A DNA stretch of 8,320 nt from Candidatus Kerfeldbacteria bacterium RIFOXYC2_FULL_38_9 (GTDB lineage: Bacteria; Patescibacteriota; Patescibacteriia; UBA9570; XYC2-FULL-38-9). Numbering within the stretch: position 1 is the stretch's first letter; each line of letters opens with the position of its first letter. Below are positions 1 through 7,059 of the stretch, in pieces. Under the pieces are notes generated by a model. The model did no database searches and was not told the origin of the DNA. It saw only the letters and a program-made list of their open reading frames with translations. The stretch spans positions 1-8,320 of the forward strand of contig MHKJ01000003.1 in the NCBI GenBank assembly GCA_001818355.1, read 5' to 3'. The translations under genes were made by a program, and so were the position numbers.

Positions 1-807
1 AAAAAACCAGAAAACATAGGCTCGGCTGATCTGGTAATCATGGAGTCTACTTACGGCGGTAGATTACACGAAGACAAACAAGAGCGCACTTTGTTATTAA
101 AGTCAGCCATTTATGAAACAATTACCATGAAAGGCGTGTTAATGATTCCGGCATTTGCCATGGAACGCACCCAGGAGTTGTTGTATGAATTAAATAGTTT
201 AGTGGAAAATAAAAACATTCCATCGGTACCAATTTTTTTAGACAGTCCTTTGGCCATTTCCGCCACCAAAATATTTAAAAAATTTGAGACTTATTACAAT
301 CAGGATGCACGTAAAATTATTGCTAAAGGTGATGATGTTTTTAATTTTCCTTCTTTGCATTTTACTTTAACCAAAGAAGAATCTAAAAAAATTAACTTGG
401 AATCAGCGCCCAAAGTCATTATCGCCGGATCAGGCATGGCGCAGGGCGGGAGAATTTTGCACCATATTGAACAGTACATTTCTCATTTTAATAATCAGTA
501 TTTAATCGTTGGTTATCAAACGCAAGGATCTTTGGGTCGTAGAATCTTAAACGGAGAGAAATCAATTCGTGTGCACGGAAAACCACTGGCAGTTAAAGCT
601 AAAGTGCGGGCTATTGGCGGCTATTCCGCTCACGCAGATCAAAACGGCCTGTTACAGTATATCAGGGGTTTTGATCGTCAGCAGTTGAAACAAATAGTTT
701 TAGTTCATGGCGAAGAAGAGCAACAAAAACTGCTAGCCACCAAATTGCAAGAAAATTTTCAAATTCCCGTAAAAATTCCTGATTTTGGTCGCTCCATCAT
801 TTTTTAA
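1..807 (+). CDS. Metallo-beta-lactamase / beta-CASP RNA-processing nuclease, 3' part
   Basis: The reading frame is open from base 1, so the gene starts upstream of the window; the ATG at 40 is internal, because conserved residues (ADLVIMESTYGGR) run across it. About 268 residues are visible. They cover the second half of a beta-CASP nuclease of the CPSF73/COG1236 type: ESTYGGRLH (residues 15-23, beta-CASP motif A), PIFLDSPLA (about 77-85), SGM-GGR-LHH (about 144-155, motif B histidine), GYSAHAD (about 207-213, motif C histidine) and a late VHGEEEQ histidine (residue 236). The N-terminal HxHxDH zinc motif lies outside the window. Members of this family are zinc-dependent cytoplasmic endo/exoribonucleases that mature or degrade RNA; the RNA target here cannot be told. 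The protein ends just after the core fold, with no added domain. The family is certain, the exact substrate is not. The gene ends at TAA 805-807, followed closely by the next gene's promoter. Confidence 0.9.
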   Translation, partial: KKPENIGSADLVIMESTYGGRLHEDKQERTLLLKSAIYETITMKGVLMIPAFAMERTQELLYELNSLVENKNIPSVPIFLDSPLAISATKIFKKFETYYNQDARKIIAKGDDVFNFPSLHFTLTKEESKKINLESAPKVIIAGSGMAQGGRILHHIEQYISHFNNQYLIVGYQTQGSLGRRILNGEKSIRVHGKPLAVKAKVRAIGGYSAHADQNGLLQYIRGFDRQQLKQIVLVHGEEEQQKLLATKLQENFQIPVKIPDFGRSIIF

Positions 808-810
808 CAC

Positions 811-819
811 TGTGGATAA
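811..819 (-). promoter_or_regulatory. Perfect DnaA-box 9-mer
   Basis: TGTGGATAA on the + strand is TTATCCACA on the - strand, the exact high-affinity consensus for the replication initiator DnaA. It starts four bases after the stop codon of the nuclease gene and ends six bases before the -35 element of the protease promoter. I saw no second box in the window, so it is not an origin. It could be a regulatory DnaA site or a chance match. Confidence 0.4.
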
Positions 820-825
820 ATAGTC

Positions 826-853
826 TTGACAAAAAGCCACTTTCTAGTATAAA
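826..853 (+). promoter_or_regulatory. Sigma70-type promoter for the large protease gene
   Basis: A perfect TTGACA -35 (826-831) is followed after 16 bases by TATAAA (848-853), giving a predicted transcription start near 860. That leaves a leader of roughly 28 bases before the ATG at 888. This indicates that the protease is transcribed on its own and not as part of the nuclease operon. Confidence 0.7.
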
Positions 854-870
854 AGGGTGGCTTTATTTTT
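833..870 (+). terminator. Inverted repeat with T-tract, overlapping the promoter
   Basis: AAAGCCAC (833-840) and GTGGCTTT (857-864) form a perfect 8-bp stem around a 16-base loop, followed by ATTTTT (865-870). This fits an intrinsic terminator for the upstream nuclease gene. The left arm lies between the -35 and -10 elements of the protease promoter and the right arm spans the predicted start site, so a repressor operator is an alternative reading. Confidence 0.5.
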
Positions 871-887
871 GAAAAACGCAAATATTT

Positions 888-980
888 ATGAAAACTAGAT
901 TGCTCTGCCTATCAAAGGGTTTGTTGGTTGTTTTTTTAATGGGTTATGTAATGTTAGGACAAATTAGTACTGCCCAAGCC
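888..980 (+). other. Signal peptide of the large protease
   Basis: Residues 1-31 show a basic start (K2, R4, K10), a hydrophobic core (GLLVVFLMGYVMLG, 11-24) and an AQA motif at 29-31, predicting signal peptidase I cleavage between A31 and S32. C7 sits before the core and is not a lipobox cysteine, so this is a secreted protein rather than a lipoprotein. Confidence 0.85.
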
Positions 981-3900
981 AGTGGCAGAATTACAAAAGG
1001 CGCTAAAGATTTAGAAACTGTTCCACCTGGTCAGTTTCAGACTTATGCAGACGGTATATTAAATACTCAATATAGTGGTAAACAAACTATTCCTGTTTTA
1101 CGTAAACTTCAATGGTATTCTGATGGCTTGGAAGATACTTTTTATTTGTCTGACGTTGCTGATTACGGCTACCATACCGTTAAACAATATTATAAGCCGG
1201 CTTACGGTCAAGGCTATTATTTTAATATTTTTGACGAGGATGGAATTTTTGGCGACGGTGAAGATTATGATCCTGCTCAAGCTAAAGAAAATTTTGGTTA
1301 TTCTGCCAATACACAGACGGAAGGAGCCGATGTATATTATAATTTTCACTTAGCTTGGGATTTTTATAAAAATATTTTTAATTATACAGGCGTTGATAAT
1401 GGGAAATATCCAGGGGCAAGCATTAATTATATCAGTTATATTCATCAACCAACCACAGACAATAATACTACATCTAGCTATAGTTATAAAATAGGCACAG
1501 AGAATGACGGAAAAACGGTTAATAAAATAACTAATGTTTTTGAATATTATGATGTATTGGATGATCAATATAATAATTCTCCTCATACTCCAGCTGCTAC
1601 CATACACGAATTTACGCATGCCGTGGAATTTTTTATTTTAGGCTTTAATGAAAATGGAGCCATGCTTGGTGAATACCAAAAAAATGATCAAGGCATTGCT
1701 TTGTTTGAGGGCTATGGTGAGCTGATTGAAAATTATGGGGATTGTTGGTTAGATAATGATAAAAGTCTACAAATTGTTCCTGACGGTGCTTCTTGTCCTT
1801 GGAAATTTGGAGGAGAAGTTTATTCTTCTGGAGAAATTTTCGGAACCATCGACTATGGTTATCCTGTGAATTTACAAAATCCGGAATCTATCGGCGCATG
1901 TAATTATTATGAAGATTGTTTTGATGAAAATGGTAATTTTTTAAGCGGAAAAGAAGAGCATCAAGGTGGTGGCCCCTTAGAACGGGCAATATATTTTATT
2001 TCTGAAGGCGGCGAGCCATGTTCAGGAGATAATTGTGGTGACACGCAAAGCAGGTATATAAAAGAAAAATTTTCAGGGGTGGGAGAAAACCGTTCTGCGG
2101 AAATTGCTTGGACGCTGATGAACAAAATGGCTGAGGGATACGATTATCGCCGCACGCGCGGCTTAGCTTCGCAATACACGCGCGATAATAAAATTGAAAA
2201 TGATATTGTAAAAAGATCATTTGAGGCCGTAGGTGTGTTAGCTGAGTATAATCCGGTAATAGTTAAGATTGATGAAGACGCTACTGATTTTGACAGCGCT
2301 ACCGGTATTTTGACGCTAGATTACAGGTTAGAAGATAATTTGAATAAAATTGATGATAAATACGATATTATTACTTATGTTGATGATGAAAAAGTAGGAC
2401 AAGGCCAGGCTGTTGCACAAGCGGATGGTTTTTCTGTTGCCTCCGGTGATTCTAAAGCAATTCAACTGACCCCGGAACAATTAAATGGTAAAACCACCTT
2501 AACCTTGCGGATAAAAGTCTACGACATTTACGGCGATACAGAAAACGAAGACACTATGACCGTGCCTATTCAAGAATACGTGCCATTCGATTTAAACGCT
2601 CCTCAAGTTTCCTTCATCGGTAACGACACCACCACCGCCGGCCAAGAATACTTAGAGCTAAAAATGGAGATAGAAAACATTGCCGATAATATTGACACCA
2701 AAAGCGGTGTGCTAACTTTAAACACCGGGTCTAACAAGGCTCAACTGGCTAACGGTCAACCTGTTCAACCAGATGGCAGTGTGTTTATAAATTTGGCTGA
2801 TTATTATCCTAATTATCAAGAACCCCTAACCACCAGCAAGGATAAGCCCATTGCTTGTTCCTTTGAGAAAATAGATGGCCACTATCACGGTACTTGTTTG
2901 GTGCGTTTGTTGGTTTCCGATCAAACTTACTATTGTGGACGCACTTCTTGTAGCACGTTTTATGCCTCCAGCATGCTGGAAGTACCGATGTTAAATAACC
3001 AAGGAGAAGTGGAAGAAATAGTAACCGTTACCAGTGACCAAACTGCCTATAATCCCTACGTGGACAAATCTTCTCCCGTACTTACCGGTCTGCAAATCAA
3101 CGAACAAGACGCTGATGCCAATAACGCTTATTATTTTGATTATGATAAAAACCGAGAGACTCTGAAATTCTCTTTAGGGTTGCATGATGATATTGCTGTA
3201 AAAGAGGTTAAAATATCCTTGGCGGGAATTGGCGAAGGCAGTACGCAGGTTCTGCAAGATGAGTACAATTTTACCGTAACCGGCTATCCTGATATCGGTC
3301 AAACAGACCAACTGGTTGATTTGTTTTATGGTCCCGAGACCAATCCGGATATCATTATAAAAGGCGAATATTCGGCTATTATTACGGTACAAGATTGGCT
3401 GGGTAAAACCACAGTTAGCGACGAATACCAAATCATCATTGATAATACCGTGCCCACCATTACCACTGCTGTTGTTAACGGTAATAGGTATGATAATACA
3501 GTGAATTCCGGAAGTCCTATTGCCAATGGCACTTCGGTAAAATTCAAATGTACGGTAACAGACAATGAAACCTCTGCGGAAAGCTGTACCATGAAACTGT
3601 TTTATATTACCCCCAAACATGTCAACACCGAAGTACAAACCTGGGAAAAACAGCATGATCCCGCTCAAGCCTATACCGCTTCTGAAACTTTTCTTTCCGA
3701 TGCTTATACTTTAAGTCAAGAGGGCAGTTATTTCGTGGAAATGACCGGTTACAATCAGGTTGGCATGGTAAGTGAACTCAAACGTTTGGATTTTACCGTA
3801 GATCCCATAACCAGCGCTCCGGTCATCACTTCCATGTATCCTTATTATTCCACCAGCAACGGCAGTTCTATTGGTCAAACCATTAAATTTCAAGCTCTTA

Positions 3901-4862
3901 TGACCGATAGTCAATACACCATTAACTATGCTAAATACACGATTGAATTTTATAAATACAAAGCCACCAGTTCCACTTCAACTACAATTTGGGACACCAC
4001 TGTCAATGCGGATAAATTCACCATCAAGACCTGGACACCAGCGAGCGATGATACGGGTGGAGAACTGAAATTAGAAGCGTCGTTTAGTAATGCGCAAGAA
4101 GGAGAATACCGCTGGTCTGTTACCGGTTGTAACGATTCCGGTAAGTGCACCACTTCTTCCCAAGTGGTAGCCAGTATTGGTAAAACCGTGATCAATACCT
4201 TAACCCCCAGCACCAACTCCCTCCATGCCGGCAATGCTCTTACTTTTACCTATAATGCTTATAACTCTTTTCCCTATTATACTTATACTTTAACCGACGG
4301 TAAAAACACTTTACGCACCGGCACAGTTGCCTTATCCAGTGTTTTTCCGGGCACCACCACTCAAGATATTATTGGAGTAACAGCCGGTTGTAGCAATGGA
4401 GCCGAATCTTGTACGCAAAATTACACTTTGCAATTATGGTCAGCTGGCGGTTCTGTATCAAAATCAGTTACCGTCAGCATTACTAAAGCAGATCCTAATG
4501 ACAGCTGTCAGCAGACTGTTTATGAAGAGGTGGATTTTTCCAACGATCCAGATATCAAAACTCCCCAAGAAGTTTATTATGATTGCACCCAAGCGGTGGA
4601 AGGCAATATCACACAAAATGATATTGATCAACTGATGGTCAAGTTACAGCAGATTGATGGTAAAAAACAAAATGTTACTATTACCTCGTATATGAATGAA
4701 GGCAGTGGTTGGAAATACTACAGTCAAACTACCGTTAACTCTGATGATACCGAATATATTAGTGATTTTTACCCGGAAGATTATTATCCACTCTCAATTT
4801 TTGGCAATAGCTCACATCCTGCCTATCAGTATCGTTTAGAATTTGTTTGGGGTTGGGAATAG
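888..4862 (+). CDS. Exported thermolysin-like (M4-type) metallopeptidase with large beta-sandwich tail
   Basis: The 1324-residue product begins with a Sec signal peptide (1-31). Residues about 45-455 match the thermolysin catalytic fold by eye: YYNFHLAWDFYKNIF (150-164, compare YYAGVTYDYYKNV), HEFTHAV (240-246, zinc ligands H240/H244 and catalytic E241), FEGYGE (third zinc ligand E274), HQGGGPLERAIYFISEGG (358-375, H358 in place of thermolysin His231), and VKRSFEAVGV (441-450, the typical end of the M4 C-terminal domain). The FTP/PepSY propeptide normal for M4 is absent. Residues about 456-1324 are Thr/Ser/Asn-rich and look like five or more Ig-like domains, with starts near NAPQVSF 570, SSPVLTG 728, NTVPTIT 853, SAPVITS 976 and KTVINTL 1099. 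There is no LPXTG motif or C-terminal membrane helix, so it is secreted or held non-covalently. All 18 cysteines after the signal peptide fall in close pairs. The ATG at 888 is fixed by the signal peptide, although no Shine-Dalgarno precedes it. The stop is TAG. The protease fold is fairly sure; activity and substrate are inferred. Confidence 0.85.
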   Translation: MKTRLLCLSKGLLVVFLMGYVMLGQISTAQASGRITKGAKDLETVPPGQFQTYADGILNTQYSGKQTIPVLRKLQWYSDGLEDTFYLSDVADYGYHTVKQYYKPAYGQGYYFNIFDEDGIFGDGEDYDPAQAKENFGYSANTQTEGADVYYNFHLAWDFYKNIFNYTGVDNGKYPGASINYISYIHQPTTDNNTTSSYSYKIGTENDGKTVNKITNVFEYYDVLDDQYNNSPHTPAATIHEFTHAVEFFILGFNENGAMLGEYQKNDQGIALFEGYGELIENYGDCWLDNDKSLQIVPDGASCPWKFGGEVYSSGEIFGTIDYGYPVNLQNPESIGACNYYEDCFDENGNFLSGKEEHQGGGPLERAIYFISEGGEPCSGDNCGDTQSRYIKEKFSGVGENRSAEIAWTLMNKMAEGYDYRRTRGLASQYTRDNKIENDIVKRSFEAVGVLAEYNPVIVKIDEDATDFDSATGILTLDYRLEDNLNKIDDKYDIITYVDDEKVGQGQAVAQADGFSVASGDSKAIQLTPEQLNGKTTLTLRIKVYDIYGDTENEDTMTVPIQEYVPFDLNAPQVSFIGNDTTTAGQEYLELKMEIENIADNIDTKSGVLTLNTGSNKAQLANGQPVQPDGSVFINLADYYPNYQEPLTTSKDKPIACSFEKIDGHYHGTCLVRLLVSDQTYYCGRTSCSTFYASSMLEVPMLNNQGEVEEIVTVTSDQTAYNPYVDKSSPVLTGLQINEQDADANNAYYFDYDKNRETLKFSLGLHDDIAVKEVKISLAGIGEGSTQVLQDEYNFTVTGYPDIGQTDQLVDLFYGPETNPDIIIKGEYSAIITVQDWLGKTTVSDEYQIIIDNTVPTITTAVVNGNRYDNTVNSGSPIANGTSVKFKCTVTDNETSAESCTMKLFYITPKHVNTEVQTWEKQHDPAQAYTASETFLSDAYTLSQEGSYFVEMTGYNQVGMVSELKRLDFTVDPITSAPVITSMYPYYSTSNGSSIGQTIKFQALMTDSQYTINYAKYTIEFYKYKATSSTSTTIWDTTVNADKFTIKTWTPASDDTGGELKLEASFSNAQEGEYRWSVTGCNDSGKCTTSSQVVASIGKTVINTLTPSTNSLHAGNALTFTYNAYNSFPYYTYTLTDGKNTLRTGTVALSSVFPGTTTQDIIGVTAGCSNGAESCTQNYTLQLWSAGGSVSKSVTVSITKADPNDSCQQTVYEEVDFSNDPDIKTPQEVYYDCTQAVEGNITQNDIDQLMVKLQQIDGKKQNVTITSYMNEGSGWKYYSQTTVNSDDTEYISDFYPEDYYPLSIFGNSSHPAYQYRLEFVWGWE

Positions 4863-4906
4863 GTTTTTACATAAAAACAGCTTTTTTTAAAGGATGTTTT
4901 TATTTA
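4863..4906 (+). terminator. Possible AT-rich terminator after the protease gene
   Basis: The region holds GTTTTTA (4863-4869), TAAAAAC (4872-4878) and GTTTTTA (4896-4902), so the central arm can pair with either flank. The first pairing gives a 6-bp stem followed shortly by seven Ts (4882-4888). The second encloses CTTT-TTTT-AAAG and is followed by TTTATT. Stems with so little GC are weak, and such A/T runs can arise by chance here. Confidence 0.4.
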
Positions 4907-4914
4907 TTGTTGAT

Positions 4915-4943
4915 TTGTTTGTTTTTTAACAATATGCTATACT
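4915..4943 (+). promoter_or_regulatory. Extended -10 promoter for gyrB
   Basis: TGCTATACT (4935-4943) is an extended -10 element with hexamer TATACT at 4938-4943. The hexamer 17 bases upstream of it is TTGTTT (4915-4920), a partial -35. Predicted transcription start is near 4950, leaving a leader of about 28 bases before the gyrB ATG, the same length as for the protease gene. Confidence 0.65.
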
Positions 4944-4953
4944 AAAAAAGTAA

Positions 4954-4968
4954 AAAAATAGTATTTTT
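4954..4968. repeat. AT palindrome in the gyrB leader
   Basis: AAAAATA and TATTTTT flank a single G (4961), forming a perfect odd palindrome between the predicted transcription start and the gyrB start codon. It could be an operator-like site. All-A/T arms of this size can also occur by chance in this composition. Confidence 0.25.
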
Positions 4969-4977
4969 AAGCTAAAT

Positions 4978-6987
4978 ATGGCAAAAAAAGACGTGAAAAA
5001 AAAGGTTAAAGCCAGTGAGTATGGCGCCAAACAAATTACTGTTTTAGAAGGACTGGACCCTGTACGTAAAAGACCGGGTATGTATATTGGCAATACCGAT
5101 CATAAAGGCCTGCATCATTTGATTTGGGAAGTGGTTGATAACTCTATTGATGAAGCCATGGCCGGACATTGCGATCTTATTAATATTACTCTTTTGCCGG
5201 ATAGTTGGGTGAGCGTAGAAGATAACGGTCGTGGCATTCCGGTAGAAAGACACGAAAAAACTAAAAAATCAGCTTTGGAAACGGTTCTCACCACTCTGCA
5301 TGCCGGAGGAAAATTCGGTGATGGCGGATATAAAGTTTCCGGTGGCTTGCACGGCGTTGGCGTTTCGGTGGTTAATGCTTTATCTACAGATTTGGTGGCC
5401 GAGGTCAAGCGCGATGGCAAATTATGGCGCCAAGAATACGCAAAAGGCAAGGCGAAGAAAAACGTGAAAGCGGTTAAACCGGCCAGAGGCACCGGTACTA
5501 TTATTAGTTTTAAGCCGGATGCTTCAGTTTTTACCACCACGGAGTACGACTGGAAATATATTTTAGACCATTTGCGGCAACAGGCTTATCTTACCAAAGG
5601 AGTGCATATCAATGTTTTTGATCAACGCACAGACCAAGAACAATCTTATGCTTATTATTTTGAGGGTGGCATTGCTTCTTATGTTCGCCACCTCAATCAT
5701 AATAAAGAGATTTCTCAAGAAAATATTTTTTACATTGAAAAAGAAAGTGGAGATATTAAAGTGGAAGTCGCTTTGCAATACACCAAAGATTATAATGAAT
5801 CGGTTTTTTCTTATGCCAATAATTTATACACGGTAGAAGGCGGCTCGCACATGGTTGGTTTTCGCACCGCTTTAACTCGCGTGCTTAACAGTTATGCCCG
5901 TAAGAATAATTATCTGAAAGAAAAGGACGCTAATCTTTCTGGTGAAGATGTGCGCGAAGGTTTAACCGCTATTATTTCGGTAAAATTACCAGAGCCGCAA
6001 TTTGAAGGTCAAACTAAAGAAAAATTAGGCAATGCTGAAGTACGACCGGTGGTAGAAAAGATTTTTTCTGATTATTTTTCCATTTATTTGGAAGAACATC
6101 CTAAAGATGCCAAAGAAATTTTAGGAAAATGTTTTTTAGCTAAACAAGCCAGAGAGGCCGCGCGCGCGGCGCGAGATACGGTTTTGCGCAAAGGTGCGCT
6201 GGAGGGCATGACTTTGCCCGGCAAACTGGCTGACTGTTCTTCGCGTGATGCCAGTAAAAGCGAGTTGTTTATTGTGGAAGGAGATTCAGCCGGAGGGTCG
6301 GCTAAACAAGGCAGAAATCGAGAATTTCAAGCGATTTTGCCTTTACGCGGCAAAATTCTTAATGTGGAAAGAGCGCGCTTGGATAAAATGTTAGCCAATA
6401 ATGAAATTAAGTCTTTGGTCATTGCTTTAGGCACGAGCATCGGCGACCAAATGAGTTTGGATAAATTGCGTTATCACCGTATTATTATCATGACTGATGC
6501 GGACGTAGACGGTTCTCATATTCGCACTTTATTGCTCACGCTTTTTTATCGTCATTTTCCCGGCCTTATTCAATCCGGACATTTATATATTGCTCAGCCG
6601 CCGTTGTATCGTTTGCAAAAAGGCAAACAAATAGAATATGTTTTTTCTGATGAAGAAAAAGATACAATGATTTTAAAAATGGCCAAGGGTGCAGTTGTTA
6701 CTGCAAGCACAGCAGTTAACGAGGAGAATAAAGAGCTAGCCGGCCAGCAACAAATAGGAGAAAAAGTAGGAGGAGTCAACGTTCAGCGTTATAAAGGCTT
6801 AGGAGAAATGAATCCCACTCAACTTTGGGAAACCACCATGGATCCTCAATATCGAACTTTATTGCAGGTAACTTCTGAGGACGCGGCCAAAGCAGATGAA
6901 ATTTTTGAAATTTTAATGGGCGCAGAAGTAGCTCCGCGTAAACGGTTTATTCAAACTCACGCCAAAGCCGCCAATCTTGATTTGTAA
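4978..6987 (+). CDS. gyrB: DNA gyrase subunit B
   Basis: The 669-residue protein is the ATPase subunit of DNA gyrase (type IIA topoisomerase), which with GyrA introduces negative supercoils into DNA in the cytoplasm. The GHKL ATPase domain shows RKRPGMYIG (30-38), EVVDNSIDEA with catalytic base E51, DNGRGIP (82-88) and GGLHGVGVSVVNALS (122-136). The transducer domain carries the QTK loop (345-347) whose lysine contacts ATP. The TOPRIM domain has EGDSAGG (434-440) and TDADVDGSH (506-514), with metal ligands E434, D507 and D509 all present. The C-terminal GyrB signature QRYKGLGEMNPTQLWETTMDP starts at 603. Length matches the short gyrase B form without the enterobacterial insert. The QRYKGLGEMNPTQLWETTM form favours GyrB over ParE, though no second paralogue is visible for comparison. 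The lysine-rich start (MAKKDVKKKVK) and ATG 4978 are supported by the promoter; no Shine-Dalgarno is seen. Confidence 0.97.
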   Translation: MAKKDVKKKVKASEYGAKQITVLEGLDPVRKRPGMYIGNTDHKGLHHLIWEVVDNSIDEAMAGHCDLINITLLPDSWVSVEDNGRGIPVERHEKTKKSALETVLTTLHAGGKFGDGGYKVSGGLHGVGVSVVNALSTDLVAEVKRDGKLWRQEYAKGKAKKNVKAVKPARGTGTIISFKPDASVFTTTEYDWKYILDHLRQQAYLTKGVHINVFDQRTDQEQSYAYYFEGGIASYVRHLNHNKEISQENIFYIEKESGDIKVEVALQYTKDYNESVFSYANNLYTVEGGSHMVGFRTALTRVLNSYARKNNYLKEKDANLSGEDVREGLTAIISVKLPEPQFEGQTKEKLGNAEVRPVVEKIFSDYFSIYLEEHPKDAKEILGKCFLAKQAREAARAARDTVLRKGALEGMTLPGKLADCSSRDASKSELFIVEGDSAGGSAKQGRNREFQAILPLRGKILNVERARLDKMLANNEIKSLVIALGTSIGDQMSLDKLRYHRIIIMTDADVDGSHIRTLLLTLFYRHFPGLIQSGHLYIAQPPLYRLQKGKQIEYVFSDEEKDTMILKMAKGAVVTASTAVNEENKELAGQQQIGEKVGGVNVQRYKGLGEMNPTQLWETTMDPQYRTLLQVTSEDAAKADEIFEILMGAEVAPRKRFIQTHAKAANLDL

Positions 6988-6995
6988 AGCAAGAT

Positions 6996-7024
6996 AATAA
7001 TTAATTTTTAAATAATTATTTTTT
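6996..7024 (+). terminator. Possible AT-only terminator after gyrB
   Basis: AATAATTA (6996-7003) and TAATTATT (7013-7020) form a perfect 8-bp stem with a 9-base loop, running into six Ts (7019-7024). It sits directly after the gyrB stop, where a terminator is expected, but a stem with no GC pair is weak. It overlaps the upstream coding extension of the following gene, so termination may be partial. Confidence 0.35.
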
Positions 7025-7059
7025 ACCTCATACTTTTTGGTCAACTTTTATACTTTTTT

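Noticed and set aside
40..42. ATG at 40 as the true start of the nuclease gene
   Set aside because: The frame is open to base 1 and the residues before it (SADLVI) belong to the conserved strand leading into ESTYG, so this methionine is internal.
808..887. Replication origin suggested by the DnaA box near gyrB
   Set aside because: Only one box is present, with no box cluster, no adjacent AT-rich unwinding element that stands out from the background, and no dnaA or dnaN in view.
3174..3668. Long open frame on the - strand (164 codons) inside the protease gene
   Set aside because: It lies wholly within a gene with clear domain structure. Its product looks low-complexity and matches no family I know, and no promoter or partner gene supports it.
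4740..4862. Cell-wall sorting signal or C-terminal membrane anchor on the large protease
   Set aside because: The last residues are polar and aromatic, ending FVWGWE, with no LPXTG motif, hydrophobic helix or basic tail.
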